DNA of 64,000 nucleotides, from positions 1,798,001 to 1,862,000 of the forward strand of contig NZ_CP017603.1 of the NCBI RefSeq assembly GCF_001854185.1. The letters run 5' to 3'. The position numbers and the translations under genes are program-made. Shown in pieces: positions 37,698-47,269 of this stretch. Position 1 is the stretch's first letter, and each line of letters opens with the position of its first letter. Below the pieces are notes generated by a model that was given only the letters and a program-made list of their open reading frames with translations, did not search any database and was not told the DNA's origin. The stretch is from Clostridium formicaceticum. Its GTDB lineage: Bacteria; Bacillota; Clostridia; Peptostreptococcales; Natronincolaceae.

Positions 37698-38846
37698 CTA
37701 AGCTTCTTGCGCTAGTTTATCTTCCCTTACTGTTTCTTCATATAAGCTGAAAAGTTCTTGATCTGTCAACGGTCTCTTGAAAGCAGTGGCTGTATTTCTG
37801 ACTTTTTCTAATAAACAATAAGCCGTAAAGTCATCTATATGAATGTTTTCTGCCGATAGCTTATGCTTAATCGCAGCAGTACCAGAATGCTTTCCAATAA
37901 CGATTTTTCTTTCTAAGCCTAGTTCATCGGGGCAGATGATTTCATAAGTCAAAGGATTTTTAAGGGCACCATCAGCGTGGATACCAGACTCATGATAAAA
38001 TATTTTTTCTCCTACGACGGCCTTCCAAGCAGGAATTTCTCTATTAGAGGCTTTCGCCACATAAGTACATAAATCCTTTAATTTTCCCATGTTGTAATTC
38101 GCAACGTCCCCATTGATTCCATGTTTTAAAGCAAGCATTACTTCTTCTAGGGAAGCATTACCCGCTCTCTCTCCTAAACCGTTAACGGTAACGCCTAAAT
38201 AACTAGCTCCTGCCATAGCTCCAGCAATAGCATTAGCAGTTGCCATACCTAAGTCGTTATGGGTATGCATTTCTATATCAATATCCACTGTTTCCTTAAG
38301 GTTTTTGATAATATTGTAGGTGCTAATAGGATTTAAAATTCCTACAGTATCACAAAATCTTACTCTGTCCGCTCCTGCCTCTTTGGCAGCTTTAAAAAAG
38401 CTTGTTAGGAAAACTTCATCCGTACGGGAAGCATCTTCGGCATTAACAGATACATACAGGCCGTTTGCCTTTGCAAATTCTGCTGCCTTTACCATTTGTT
38501 CTAGCACCTTACTTCTAGTGGAGTGCAGCTTATGTTTAATATGAATATCAGAAGTAGAAATAGATATAGCAACAGCATCAACACCACAGTCGATAGAAGC
38601 TTCGATATCTTTAATGACAGCTCTATTCCACCCCATAATACTAGCCTTTAAGTTGCTTTTTACAATTTTTTTGATGACTGACTTTTCTTCTTCTCCCATC
38701 ACAGGAATTCCGGCCTCTATTTGATCTACACCAATTTCATCTAGCATTTTGGCGATAAATACCTTTTCTTCATTAGCAAATACTACTTCAGCAGTTTGCT
38801 CTCCATCTCTTAAGGTTGTATCTAATAATTTAAACTTTTTTTCCAT
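37698..38846 (-). CDS. Homocitrate synthase / Re-citrate synthase family protein (NifV-like)
   Basis: A 382-residue DRE-TIM metallolyase. KLLDTTLRDGEQT begins the barrel with the Arg-Asp-Glu catalytic set; EMHTHNDLGMA gives the metal His pair; NGLGERAGNASLEEV and ESGIHADG are the two other family signatures. The family condenses acetyl-CoA with a 2-oxoacid. The length is that of NifV-type homocitrate synthase and shorter than the Re-citrate synthase of C. kluyveri as I recall it, but the operon with aconitase and an NAD-type isocitrate dehydrogenase is what a glutamate-forming citrate branch looks like. ATG at 38846 follows GAAGGGGG; a TTG upstream overlaps this site. Confidence 0.78.
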   Translation of the reverse strand: MEKKFKLLDTTLRDGEQTAEVVFANEEKVFIAKMLDEIGVDQIEAGIPVMGEEEKSVIKKIVKSNLKASIMGWNRAVIKDIEASIDCGVDAVAISISTSDIHIKHKLHSTRSKVLEQMVKAAEFAKANGLYVSVNAEDASRTDEVFLTSFFKAAKEAGADRVRFCDTVGILNPISTYNIIKNLKETVDIDIEMHTHNDLGMATANAIAGAMAGASYLGVTVNGLGERAGNASLEEVMLALKHGINGDVANYNMGKLKDLCTYVAKASNREIPAWKAVVGEKIFYHESGIHADGALKNPLTYEIICPDELGLERKIVIGKHSGTAAIKHKLSAENIHIDDFTAYCLLEKVRNTATAFKRPLTDQELFSLYEETVREDKLAQEA

Positions 38847-39275
38847 GCAAATAACCCCCTTCAAAATTCCACATGATTAACTTTATATACTATTATATAT
38901 GCAACTTTTGAAAAATTCAATTACATTTTTCGAAAAAATGAAATTTTTTTTTAAAACATTGCATAATATCTTCTTAATAACCAGATAAATTATGAATAGT
39001 GCAGTTAAAATGCAATATGTAAAATTATTATTAGCACAAAACCATTTTGGAATAATATAGAAATTTGCTCGAAGGGTCTAATAAAGCTAAATAACTACAT
39101 CCCAAGAAAGACGAATATAGCTTTAAAAAAGGATTGGTTTTGTAAAAAAGGGAAAAAATAAAGGGTTTTTTTGATAAGCACTTAATAAAGATAAGACTCA
39201 TTAAAATGAATTATGCAAGAGATACAAAATCCAATTCACAATTTAATTTATGCCCTTGATTTTTTTGAAAAATCA
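38847..39275. other. Gene-free divergent region between the synthase operon and cheW
   Basis: About 430 nt of very AT-rich DNA. A TATAAT-like box (TATATAATAG near 38890 on the minus strand) probably belongs to the synthase operon. I see no reading frame with a ribosome site and no recognised RNA structure. Confidence 0.5.
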
Positions 39276-39303
39276 TTGAGAAACCAACAATTTATGGTAT
39301 AAT
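39276..39303 (+). promoter_or_regulatory. Promoter of cheW
   Basis: TTGAGA (39276-39281), 16 nt, TATAAT (39298-39303), about 28 nt before the cheW start. Confidence 0.7.
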
Positions 39304-39331
39304 TTGTATAAAAGGGGGAGGGAAGCTAGTC

Positions 39332-39781
39332 ATGGCAGAAAGACAATACGTTATTTTTAAATTATGTGGTGAAGAATATGGTGTAGCCATCCAGCACGTA
39401 CAGGAAATCACAGAGTATAAACAAGCTACAAGCGTTCCAAATGTACCTGATTTTATTGAAGGTATTATTAATTTAAGAGGTAATATAACACCAATCGTTA
39501 GTTTGAAAAAGAAGTTTAACTTGCAAGAGAAGGAAATAAAGGAAAGCAATAGAATTATTATCATCAACTTAATGGACAAGCAAGTAGGATTTATTGTAGA
39601 TGATGCTTCGCAGGTATTAACGATGGATGAAAAACAAATAGAAAACCCTCCAGAGCTCTTGACGGGTATTGAGAGACAGTATATTATTGGTATAGGTAAG
39701 GTGGATGAAAAAATCATTATCTTATTGGACTTAGAAAAAATATTGACAGAAAAGGAAAAACAGGAAATACAAGCTATGTAA
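39332..39781 (+). CDS. cheW: Chemotaxis coupling protein CheW
   Basis: A 149-residue scaffold protein linking chemoreceptors to the CheA kinase. It has the CheW beta-barrel pattern: YVIFKLCGEEYGVAIQHVQEI at the start, PNVPDFIEGIINLRGNITPIV in the middle (the NLRG motif), and IGIGKVDEKIIILLDLEKIL near the end. The start follows GGGGGAGGG. No other che gene is adjacent, so this may be an auxiliary copy serving orphan receptors such as the one at 33349. Confidence 0.9.
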   Translation: MAERQYVIFKLCGEEYGVAIQHVQEITEYKQATSVPNVPDFIEGIINLRGNITPIVSLKKKFNLQEKEIKESNRIIIINLMDKQVGFIVDDASQVLTMDEKQIENPPELLTGIERQYIIGIGKVDEKIIILLDLEKILTEKEKQEIQAM

Positions 39782-39882
39782 CATGATAAAAAAGACACAA
39801 GAAAACCTCGGTTGTGTATTTTGGAGGGGTGATTGTGTCTTTGATTTTTGAATTGTAACATACTAGAAAGAAGGATGAAAGG

Positions 39883-41049
39883 ATGAAAATACTTCACACT
39901 GCTGATTGGCATATAGGAAAAATCGTAAATAATGTACATATGACGAAGGAGCAAGAATATGTTTTAAACCAATTCGTGGATCTAGTTTCTCGCGAGAAAC
40001 CAGATGTAGTGATCATTGCGGGAGATATTTATGATAGAAGTGTCCCCCCCGTGGAAGCTGTAGAATTGTTGGACAATGTATTTAATAAAATACTTTTAGA
40101 GTGCAAAACGCCTATCATCGCGATAGCGGGAAATCATGATAGTGGAGATCGGGTGGGTTTTGCAAGAAAAATTCTTAGAGATCATGGATTGCATATTGCA
40201 GGGAGATTAAAAAAAGAGATCGAAAAATTAACTTTGGAGGATGCGTTTGGGCCGGTAAATTTCTATGTTATTCCCTATGCAGATCCTGCTGAAGTAAGAG
40301 AGATTTTTAATCAAGAAGAAATCAAGACCCACGATGAGGCTACAAAGGTGATTATAAAAGAGATCAATAAGACAATAAACCTAAGAGAAAGAAACATTGC
40401 TGTTTTTCATGGATTTGTTGTTGGAGGCCAAGCGCCAGAAGAAAGTACCTCAGAAAGACCTTTATCCATTGGAGGGACTGAGTATATTACTTATGAACAT
40501 TTTAAAAATTTTCATTATACTGCTTTAGGGCATTTGCATGGTCCTCAAAAATCAGGAGAAGAGCACATCCGTTACGCTGGCTCATTACTGAAATATTCTT
40601 TCTCGGAGGTAAAGCATAGAAAGGGAGTGAAGCTGGTTGAACTGGGGGAAAAAGGAGAAGTTACGATAACTTTTAAGTCCTTAATACCTCGCAGGGATAT
40701 GAGGATTATTAAGGGAGAATTAAACAAATTGTTAGATATAGAAGTATATAAGGATACCAATACAGAAGATTATCTCCATGTAATCTTAACTGATGAAGGG
40801 GAACTTATAGACCCTATTAATAAACTTAGAAGTGTATATCCCAACATACTATCTATAGAAAGAGAAGTAAAGACCACGAAAAATAGATCATCAAAAACTT
40901 CTGCTGGGGCAGGGTATAAAAGTAAAAGTAAACTGACGCTTTTTCAAGATTTTTATGTCAATATTACTGGGAGAAAATTTGAGGAAGAAAAAGAAAAAGT
41001 GATGTTGGAAGTGATAAAAGAAGTAGAAAAAATGGAAAAGGGTGAGTGA
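39883..41049 (+). CDS. sbcD: Exonuclease SbcCD, nuclease subunit D
   Basis: A 388-residue Mre11-type phosphoesterase. Metal ligands are seen in ILHTADWHIGK, IIAGDIYDRSVPP, IAGNHDSGDR, VFHGFV and ALGHLHGPQ. With SbcC it forms the SbcCD complex, which opens DNA hairpins and trims blocked double-strand ends; such palindromes are frequent in this window. The start ATG has a weak GAAAGGATGAAAGG ribosome site. The gene ends two bases before the likely sbcC start. Confidence 0.92.
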   Translation: MKILHTADWHIGKIVNNVHMTKEQEYVLNQFVDLVSREKPDVVIIAGDIYDRSVPPVEAVELLDNVFNKILLECKTPIIAIAGNHDSGDRVGFARKILRDHGLHIAGRLKKEIEKLTLEDAFGPVNFYVIPYADPAEVREIFNQEEIKTHDEATKVIIKEINKTINLRERNIAVFHGFVVGGQAPEESTSERPLSIGGTEYITYEHFKNFHYTALGHLHGPQKSGEEHIRYAGSLLKYSFSEVKHRKGVKLVELGEKGEVTITFKSLIPRRDMRIIKGELNKLLDIEVYKDTNTEDYLHVILTDEGELIDPINKLRSVYPNILSIEREVKTTKNRSSKTSAGAGYKSKSKLTLFQDFYVNITGRKFEEEKEKVMLEVIKEVEKMEKGE

Positions 41050-41050
41050 G

Positions 41051-44000
41051 ATGAGGCCTATTCAACTTACGATGTCAGCCTTTGGCCCTTATGCTGATAT
41101 TGAAACCATAGATTTTAAGAAATTAAATGATAGAAATATTTTCCTTATAACGGGACCTACAGGCGCTGGAAAAACTACAATATTTGATGGTATTGCTTAT
41201 GCTATTTATGGTAAAACCAGTGGCTCTGATAGAGATCAAGAGCACATCCGCAGTGACTTCGCCAAAGAGGATATTCTAACCTATGTAGAATTGACCTTTC
41301 AACTTCATGGTAAAGAATACTATATAAAACGAATTCCAAAGCAATATAAGAAGAAAACTAGAGGTGAGGGATATACAGAACAAAAATCAGATGCAGAACT
41401 AAAGATAATAGGAGAGAATAAAATCTATACAGGGGTTTTGGAGGTAGATCATAAAATAAAAGAAGTTATTGGCCTGACTTATGAGCAGTTTAGACAAATT
41501 GTTATGATCCCTCAAGGAGAATTTAGAGAGTTACTGTTGGCGGGAAGTAAAGAAAGACAGGAGATTTTTAGGAAAATTTTTGGTACCAGTGTATTCAAAG
41601 AGATTCAGAATCAGCTTTATGAAATGTCCAAAAAGGTCACTTCAGAGATCACTCGGTTAATAGAAGAGAGAAAAACCAATATAAAAAATATATATGTCGG
41701 GGAGAATGAAGCGTTAAGTCAAATGATTGTTAGTGAGACAACCAATATGCATGCCTTTGAAGAAGCATTGCAAAATCAAGTGCAACAGGATAAAGAAGAA
41801 GAAAAAGTATTAGCAAGAAAAGTGAAAATATTGGAGGAAGTCTGCAATAGACTACGCAAGGATATTAATGAAGCGACAGAGAATAATCAAAAGTTTCAGA
41901 AAAAATCGGAGATCGAAGAGGAGAAAAAACAGTTAGAAGAAAAAAAAGAAGAGATTCACCTATACCAGGAGAAGGTAAATAAGAGTAGAAAAACCTTAAG
42001 TCTAAAGGGCTTAGAAGATAATTATTTAGGTAATATAGAAAAGACAGAAAGAAAGAAAAAGGAAATAGAAAGTCTACATAAAACGCTGCACGAGGTTGAA
42101 GAGGCTTTGAAGGATGCTGAAAAAAAATTATTGGATGAAGAAAATAAACAAGGAGAAAGGCAAGCCTTGATGAATACAACCGTTATCTATAAAGGCTACA
42201 TAGATAAGGTGAAGAGCTATGAAGATAAAAAGAATCATTATGATGGATTACAAAATACTTTGAAGAAAATGGTTGCAAGTGTTGCCGCTAAAAAGCGTGA
42301 TGTAGAAACAGTAAAAAATAACATAAAGTCATTGCATCTTCAGTTAGAAGAAGTTAGAAAGGCGTCAAAGACCTCTGTCGTTTTAGTAAGGGATCTAGAA
42401 AAAAAAGAGACTTTATATAAAAAATTGAATCAATTCCAACCACTGCTGGAGGAACTAGATACCATCAGAAAACAGTGCAAAGAGCAAATGAAGCAAAAAA
42501 CTAAAAATCAACAGCAATACCAAGAACAGAAAGTGAAACTTCAGGAAATGCAACAAAACTTTTATAAAGGTTATGCAGGATTCTTGGCTAAGGAATTAAA
42601 GAAAGCACATCCTTGTCCTGTATGCGGATCCCAGCATCACCCCAACCCTGCTAAGATGATAGAAAATGTACCTACACAAGAGGTTTTGCAGAAGGAGGAA
42701 GAAGTTCTAAGGCTTCTGGATGAGAACTATCGAAAAAGCTATGAAATGTTGGAGCAGTTGATGGCAAAAGGTGCTGCACAAAAACACCGAGTAGATGGCA
42801 TGAAGATGGAAATACAAGAAATTATTGAGTCAGACATAAGTGGACTTGAAAAGGAAGCTCTGACAAGTTTTATAAAGGACAAGCTAAAGGCATTGGGAGA
42901 AGAAATCCTCCTCCTAAGGCAACAGTGCAAGGTTTTAGAGGAGCAGCAGAAAAGAGAAGAAGTCTTAACCCTAGAGTTGGCGCAGAAGAACGAATTATTA
43001 GAAGAAGAAGAAAAACAGTTGGAAATCATTAGCGAAAATCATACGAAGCTCTATGGAGAGGTACAAAAGGAAATTAGCATCATTGAAACCATAGAAAAGG
43101 AATTACCAGAAGATATTAGAACACATCGAAAACTACAGGATAAGATAGCAGCTGTGGTAAATAAATATGAACTGATGGAAAAGGCATTTCAAGATGCAAA
43201 GGAAGGTTTTCAACAGTGTAAGGAGAAAAAGACAAGTTTGTTAAAAGAAAAGTCTATCAAGGAAGATGATCTTAAGGAAATGACGATAGAATGCAGTGAG
43301 CTCCAGAAAAAACTTGAAGAAGAAATCATAGCACTAGGTTTTAAGGATCAAGAGGATTATTTTTCTGCTAAACTTACAGAGGGTGAAATAGAAGCGTTGG
43401 ATAAGAAAATTAAAGAATATAATGAAAGCGTAAAGTCTAATGAAGATCGGTATAGAGAGATTATTGAAGCACTTAAGGGTTCAGAAGTGGTAGACATAAA
43501 AGAAATTGAAAATACTCTGAAAGAAAAAGAAGAGGAGAAAAATAATCTAAACACAAAAAGAACTGAAGTTTTCGCTCGAATAAAACATAATGCTGATATC
43601 ACTAGGAATATTCAAAGGATTAATGATGCTATAGGAAAGCAAGAAAAACACTATAGCGTGATTGGAGACTTGGCAAAGGTTGCAAGGGGAGACAATCGTG
43701 AAAAAATTACCTTTGAAAGCTATGTGTTAGCAGCATATTTTGACGATATTATTGAGGCAGCCAACTTAAGGTTGGGGAAAATGACAGGTAATAGGTATGA
43801 AATGAGTAGAATAAAAGAAAAAGGCAAGGGCAATGCCCAAAGCGGATTAGAGATAGAAGTTTTTGATAACTATACAGGCAAGGCAAGGCATATCAAATCC
43901 CTTTCAGGTGGAGAGAAATTTGAAGCCTCACTTTCCTTAGCACTAGGGTTAGCAGATGTAGTACAGTCCTATGCTGGGGGTATCAGTCTTGAAACGATGT

Positions 44001-44191
44001 TTATTGATGAAGGGTTTGGAACACTGGACACAAAATCTCTAGATAGTGCGATAGAATGCCTTTTGGAACTCCAAAATTCTGGTCGGTTGGTGGGAATTAT
44101 TTCCCATGTTCAAGAGTTGAAGGATAGAATCCCTACACGACTGGAGATTGAGCAAGGGGTAGGAGGAAGTAAGACAAGGTTTATTGTGTAA
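41051..44191 (+). CDS. sbcC: Exonuclease SbcCD, ATPase subunit C
   Basis: A 1046-residue SMC-like Rad50 homologue. Walker A GPTGAGKTTIFDGI lies near residues 36-49. Two long Glu/Lys-rich coiled coils flank a zinc hook CPVCGSQHH around residue 521. The C-terminal half has the ABC signature LSGGEKFEASL and Walker B MFIDEGFGTLD. ATG at 41051 gives the family-typical start MRPIQLTMSAFGPY; a GTG nine bases earlier overlaps sbcD and is an alternative. The two genes are translationally coupled. Confidence 0.93.
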   Translation: MRPIQLTMSAFGPYADIETIDFKKLNDRNIFLITGPTGAGKTTIFDGIAYAIYGKTSGSDRDQEHIRSDFAKEDILTYVELTFQLHGKEYYIKRIPKQYKKKTRGEGYTEQKSDAELKIIGENKIYTGVLEVDHKIKEVIGLTYEQFRQIVMIPQGEFRELLLAGSKERQEIFRKIFGTSVFKEIQNQLYEMSKKVTSEITRLIEERKTNIKNIYVGENEALSQMIVSETTNMHAFEEALQNQVQQDKEEEKVLARKVKILEEVCNRLRKDINEATENNQKFQKKSEIEEEKKQLEEKKEEIHLYQEKVNKSRKTLSLKGLEDNYLGNIEKTERKKKEIESLHKTLHEVEEALKDAEKKLLDEENKQGERQALMNTTVIYKGYIDKVKSYEDKKNHYDGLQNTLKKMVASVAAKKRDVETVKNNIKSLHLQLEEVRKASKTSVVLVRDLEKKETLYKKLNQFQPLLEELDTIRKQCKEQMKQKTKNQQQYQEQKVKLQEMQQNFYKGYAGFLAKELKKAHPCPVCGSQHHPNPAKMIENVPTQEVLQKEEEVLRLLDENYRKSYEMLEQLMAKGAAQKHRVDGMKMEIQEIIESDISGLEKEALTSFIKDKLKALGEEILLLRQQCKVLEEQQKREEVLTLELAQKNELLEEEEKQLEIISENHTKLYGEVQKEISIIETIEKELPEDIRTHRKLQDKIAAVVNKYELMEKAFQDAKEGFQQCKEKKTSLLKEKSIKEDDLKEMTIECSELQKKLEEEIIALGFKDQEDYFSAKLTEGEIEALDKKIKEYNESVKSNEDRYREIIEALKGSEVVDIKEIENTLKEKEEEKNNLNTKRTEVFARIKHNADITRNIQRINDAIGKQEKHYSVIGDLAKVARGDNREKITFESYVLAAYFDDIIEAANLRLGKMTGNRYEMSRIKEKGKGNAQSGLEIEVFDNYTGKARHIKSLSGGEKFEASLSLALGLADVVQSYAGGISLETMFIDEGFGTLDTKSLDSAIECLLELQNSGRLVGIISHVQELKDRIPTRLEIEQGVGGSKTRFIV

Positions 44192-44313
44192 GAGAGGCCG
44201 AAAAAATATTTCTATAATTAAATTAAATATTGTTTTTAAAACATAAAGTAGTTGGGTAGATATAAAAACATAATAAATTTAAATTATTAGAAATAAAGAG
44301 GAGGCCAAAAAAG

Positions 44314-45132
44314 ATGAAGTTTACAAATTTAGTAGAAGAAATGAAAACAGTAAGAGACTTTAAAAAAGAAGCTGTGGACAAAAGCTTGATTCAAAAAGTT
44401 ATAGAGGCTGGCAATAGGATAAAGGGTATTGTAGAAGATGCCAAAGTATCTATAATGTTTATTGAGAATGGTAAAGAAGCTTATAAGATGCTGTCTGGAA
44501 AAGCAGGGTATTATGGTAAAATGATGGAGGCACCACACTATATGGCGATAGTAACAGAAGCATATCCTTATGCTGTGGAAAATAGCGGATACATCATGGA
44601 GTGGATGCGCTTAAAGGCTTGGGAGCTGGGGTTGGGGACTTGTTGGCTGAATGTGGAAGATGGAGAAGATGTCAAAAAGACTTTAGGGATTAAGGAAGCA
44701 GGTGTAATTACTTCTTTTATTGCAATAGGTGTTCCTTATACGGGTATTTTTAAAAAGGATACATCTCAAAAACCTAGCAGAATGAGCATTAAGGACTTAG
44801 TATACCTTGAAGAATGGGGAAATCCTTGCAGCATTGAGTACTTAGATACCCGTGCTATGACCAATATATTTTATTATACAAAGCTAGCACCATCTTGGGG
44901 AAACAAGCAACCATGGCGTTTTATTATAGATAGAGATCGAGTACTACTCATCATGAGCAAAGAACAACAGCAAAGTATGAGAATTGATTCAGGGATTGTG
45001 ATGCTCTATTTCCAAAAAGCAGCTGAAGAAGAAGGAATTACAGGTAAGTGGGAGTTGGCAGCAGGAGAAGTGATGGAAAGGAAATATAATATTCCACAGG
45101 AATATGTGCTAATCGGATATTATGGTATATAG
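44314..45132 (+). CDS. Nitroreductase-fold protein (TM1586 type)
   Basis: A 272-residue protein with two nitroreductase-like halves. The first has TVRDFKKEAVDKSLIQKVIEA and WLNVEDGEDVKKTLGI, the second ARMTNIFYYTKLAPSWGNKQPWRF (positions about 185-210), where the S-x-x-N-x-Q-P-W pattern usually contacts FMN. This duplicated arrangement matches the putative TM-nitroreductase family of anaerobes. Flavin use is likely; substrate unknown. The start follows AGAGGAGGCC. It is monocistronic, with a terminator shared with ychF. Confidence 0.75.
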   Translation: MKFTNLVEEMKTVRDFKKEAVDKSLIQKVIEAGNRIKGIVEDAKVSIMFIENGKEAYKMLSGKAGYYGKMMEAPHYMAIVTEAYPYAVENSGYIMEWMRLKAWELGLGTCWLNVEDGEDVKKTLGIKEAGVITSFIAIGVPYTGIFKKDTSQKPSRMSIKDLVYLEEWGNPCSIEYLDTRAMTNIFYYTKLAPSWGNKQPWRFIIDRDRVLLIMSKEQQQSMRIDSGIVMLYFQKAAEEEGITGKWELAAGEVMERKYNIPQEYVLIGYYGI

Positions 45133-45156
45133 TCGCTAAAATCCACCCTCAATCAT

Positions 45157-45206
45157 AAAAGCAAAGCACTTCTATAGATGTTATAGAGGTGTTTTGCTTT
45201 TATAAA
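45157..45206. terminator. Bidirectional terminator
   Basis: AAAAGCAAAGCACTTCTATA pairs, with one G-T mismatch, with TATAGAGGTGTTTTGCTTTT between the convergent nitroreductase and ychF genes. Confidence 0.85.
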
Positions 45207-45215
45207 AAGTTTTAT

Positions 45216-46310
45216 TTACACATTAAATCTAAATAAAATAACATCTCCATCCTGCACTACATATTCCTTACCCTCTAGTCGAACAAGACCCTTTTCCTTT
45301 GCAGCGGTATAGGTACCACAGCTTACAAGGGCGTCGAAGGCAACAACTTCAGCGCGAATGAAACCTCTTTCGAAGTCAGAGTGAATTTTCCCAGCCGCCT
45401 GTGGAGCTTTTGTGCCTTTTTTAATAGTCCAAGCCCTTACTTCCTTTGGCCCGGCTGTCAGATAACTGATGAGTCCTAGGAGTGAGTAAGAAGCCTGTAC
45501 TAAACGGTCAAGGCCAGACTGATTTAGCCCCAATTCTTCTAAGAACATAGCTTTTTCCTCTTCCTCCAACTCTGAAATTTCCGCTTCGATTTTTGCACAG
45601 ATCACAACAACTTCTGCACCTTCTGTTTTAGCAAACGCTTTTAATTGCTGAACATAAGGATTGTCAGCACCTTCATTAGCCACTTCATTCTCTGCTACAT
45701 TGGCGATATAAATAATAGGTTTCATAGACAAAAGATTAAAGGTTTTTAAGATTTCTAGCTCTTTTTCATCATATTCTAAGCTACGGGCAGATAAACCTTC
45801 TTCAAGCGCGCTATGAATTCTTTTAAGTAAATCTACTTCGGCTAATAAGCTTTTATCTCCTTTAGCTAGTTTTTCAGACTTTTGAAGTCTTTTTTCTACC
45901 ATTTCAAGGTCTGAGAAAATTAATTCTAAATTGATGGTTTCGATGTCTCTTAGGGGATTAACGCTTCCCTCTACATGGGTAATATTGGAATCTTCAAAGC
46001 ATCGAACTACTTGAAGAATAGATGCTACCTCACGAATGTGAGAGAGAAATTTATTACCCAAACCTTCTCCCTTACTTGCGCCCCGTACCAATCCTGCAAT
46101 ATCATAAAACTCAATTGCTGCTGGAATTGTCTTTTCAGATTGATATAAATCTGTTAAAAATTTCAGTCTATCATCAGGAACCGCAACTACCCCTACATTA
46201 GGCTCTATCGTACAAAAGGGATAGTTAGCAGACTCTGCTCCTGCTTGAGTAATTGCATTAAACAATGTACTTTTTCCAACATTAGGTAGACCCACAATGC
46301 CTAGTTTCAT
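45216..46310 (-). CDS. ychF: Redox-regulated P-loop ATPase YchF
   Basis: A 364-residue Obg-family protein of the YchF/OLA1 type. G1 is GLPNVGKST at residues 7-15, G3 is [14 protein letters not shown], and the nucleotide-specificity motif is NVAENE instead of NKxD, which in this family gives preference for ATP over GTP. A coiled-coil insertion (about 130-200) and a C-terminal TGS domain (about 280-360) complete the usual form. It binds ribosomes and acts in stress adaptation. Length is normal and the gene stands alone. Confidence 0.94.
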   Translation of the reverse strand: MKLGIVGLPNVGKSTLFNAITQAGAESANYPFCTIEPNVGVVAVPDDRLKFLTDLYQSEKTIPAAIEFYDIAGLVRGASKGEGLGNKFLSHIREVASILQVVRCFEDSNITHVEGSVNPLRDIETINLELIFSDLEMVEKRLQKSEKLAKGDKSLLAEVDLLKRIHSALEEGLSARSLEYDEKELEILKTFNLLSMKPIIYIANVAENEVANEGADNPYVQQLKAFAKTEGAEVVVICAKIEAEISELEEEEKAMFLEELGLNQSGLDRLVQASYSLLGLISYLTAGPKEVRAWTIKKGTKAPQAAGKIHSDFERGFIRAEVVAFDALVSCGTYTAAKEKGLVRLEGKEYVVQDGDVILFRFNV

Positions 46311-46349
46311 GTAAATCTTCCTTTCTATATAAAATTCAAATGTTTATCA

Positions 46350-46470
46350 GTATAGATGTGCGCCCCTAAATTTTAATATACTAAGGGCTACATTTGTAGC
46401 CCACGGTTTTGGGGCGAAACCGTAGACCGTGTATATTAAAATTTAACTTTAGAAGCGCGCATCTATATAC
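46350..46470. repeat. MITE-like inverted-repeat element, about 121 bp
   Basis: Terminal arms GTATAGATGTGCGC ... AAATTTTAATATAC and the complement GTATATTAAAATTT ... GCGCGCATCTATATAC enclose two inner hairpins, GGGCTAC/GTAGCCC and ACGGTTT/AAACCGT. It lies between ychF and larB. A partial copy of its left half is at 52661-52700. No gene is inside. Confidence 0.65.
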
Positions 46471-46522
46471 ACATAGGTAAAATTATACCCTATTGAAGAT
46501 GCCTTAGCAATATTTAATGCAG

Positions 46523-47269
46523 CTATAATTTGTTGATCATACTAGCCATATAGCCAGCGCCAAAACCATTATCGATATTGACCACGGCAGTACCACTGGA
46601 GCAGCTATTTAACATAGACAGAAGGGCTGCTAAACCGCCGAAATTTGCGCCATAGCCTATGCTAGTAGGCACAGCAATCACTGGTTTGTCAACAAGTCCG
46701 CCAACAACACTGGCTAAAGCTCCCTCCATGCCGGCTACAGCAATGACAACCTTAGCTTCCCTAATGATATCTAATTTAGAAAATAACCGATGAATTCCAG
46801 CTACACCTACGTCATAAATTCGTTCCACTTTGTTGCCAAAAACTTCTGCGGTCATAGCAGCTTCCTCTGCAATAGGAATATCAGAAGTACCTCCAGTAGC
46901 AACCACAATATAACTATCACTTATTTGAATTTTTTTTTGCAAAAGAGTAATGATTTTAGCCATTTTATTATATTCCACCATGGGAAATTTTTCTTTTACA
47001 GCTAAATACATTTCTTCAGTGGCTCTTGTACCTAAAATATTGCTGCCTTTATGAAACATCACACCTACAATGTCTACAACCTGTTCAACGGTTTTACCAC
47101 TGCAGTAAATTACCTCTGGATAACCTTGACGCAACTCTCTATGATGATCTATTTTTGCAAAACCTAAGTCTTGATAGGGTAATTGTTTCAATATGGAAAG
47201 AGCTTCTTCCACTGGAAGTTTATTTTCTTTCACATCTAATAATAAATTTTCTATCGTTTTTGCATTCAT
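46523..47269 (-). CDS. larB: Nickel pincer cofactor biosynthesis protein LarB
   Basis: A 248-residue pyridinium-3,5-biscarboxylic acid mononucleotide synthase. The C-terminal two thirds is a PurE/AIR-carboxylase-like fold with VATGGTSDIPIAEEAAMTAE, VIAVAGMEGALASVVGGLV, VPTSIGYGANFGG and a final IDNGFGAGYMAS. LarB carboxylates and hydrolyses nicotinic acid adenine dinucleotide, the first step to the nickel-pincer cofactor of lactate racemase-type enzymes. Its ATG follows the larE stop codon directly; larC-larE-larB form one operon on the minus strand. Confidence 0.92.
   Translation of the reverse strand: MNAKTIENLLLDVKENKLPVEEALSILKQLPYQDLGFAKIDHHRELRQGYPEVIYCSGKTVEQVVDIVGVMFHKGSNILGTRATEEMYLAVKEKFPMVEYNKMAKIITLLQKKIQISDSYIVVATGGTSDIPIAEEAAMTAEVFGNKVERIYDVGVAGIHRLFSKLDIIREAKVVIAVAGMEGALASVVGGLVDKPVIAVPTSIGYGANFGGLAALLSMLNSCSSGTAVVNIDNGFGAGYMASMINKL

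Noticed and set aside
39787-39848. Terminator after cheW
   Set aside because: AAAGACACAA and TTGTGTCTTT pair, but the loop is about 40 nt, so it is too loose to call.
39292-39954. 220-residue minus-strand frame over cheW
   Set aside because: It is antisense to cheW, Ser/Phe/Ile-rich in the way of shadow frames, and lacks a ribosome site.
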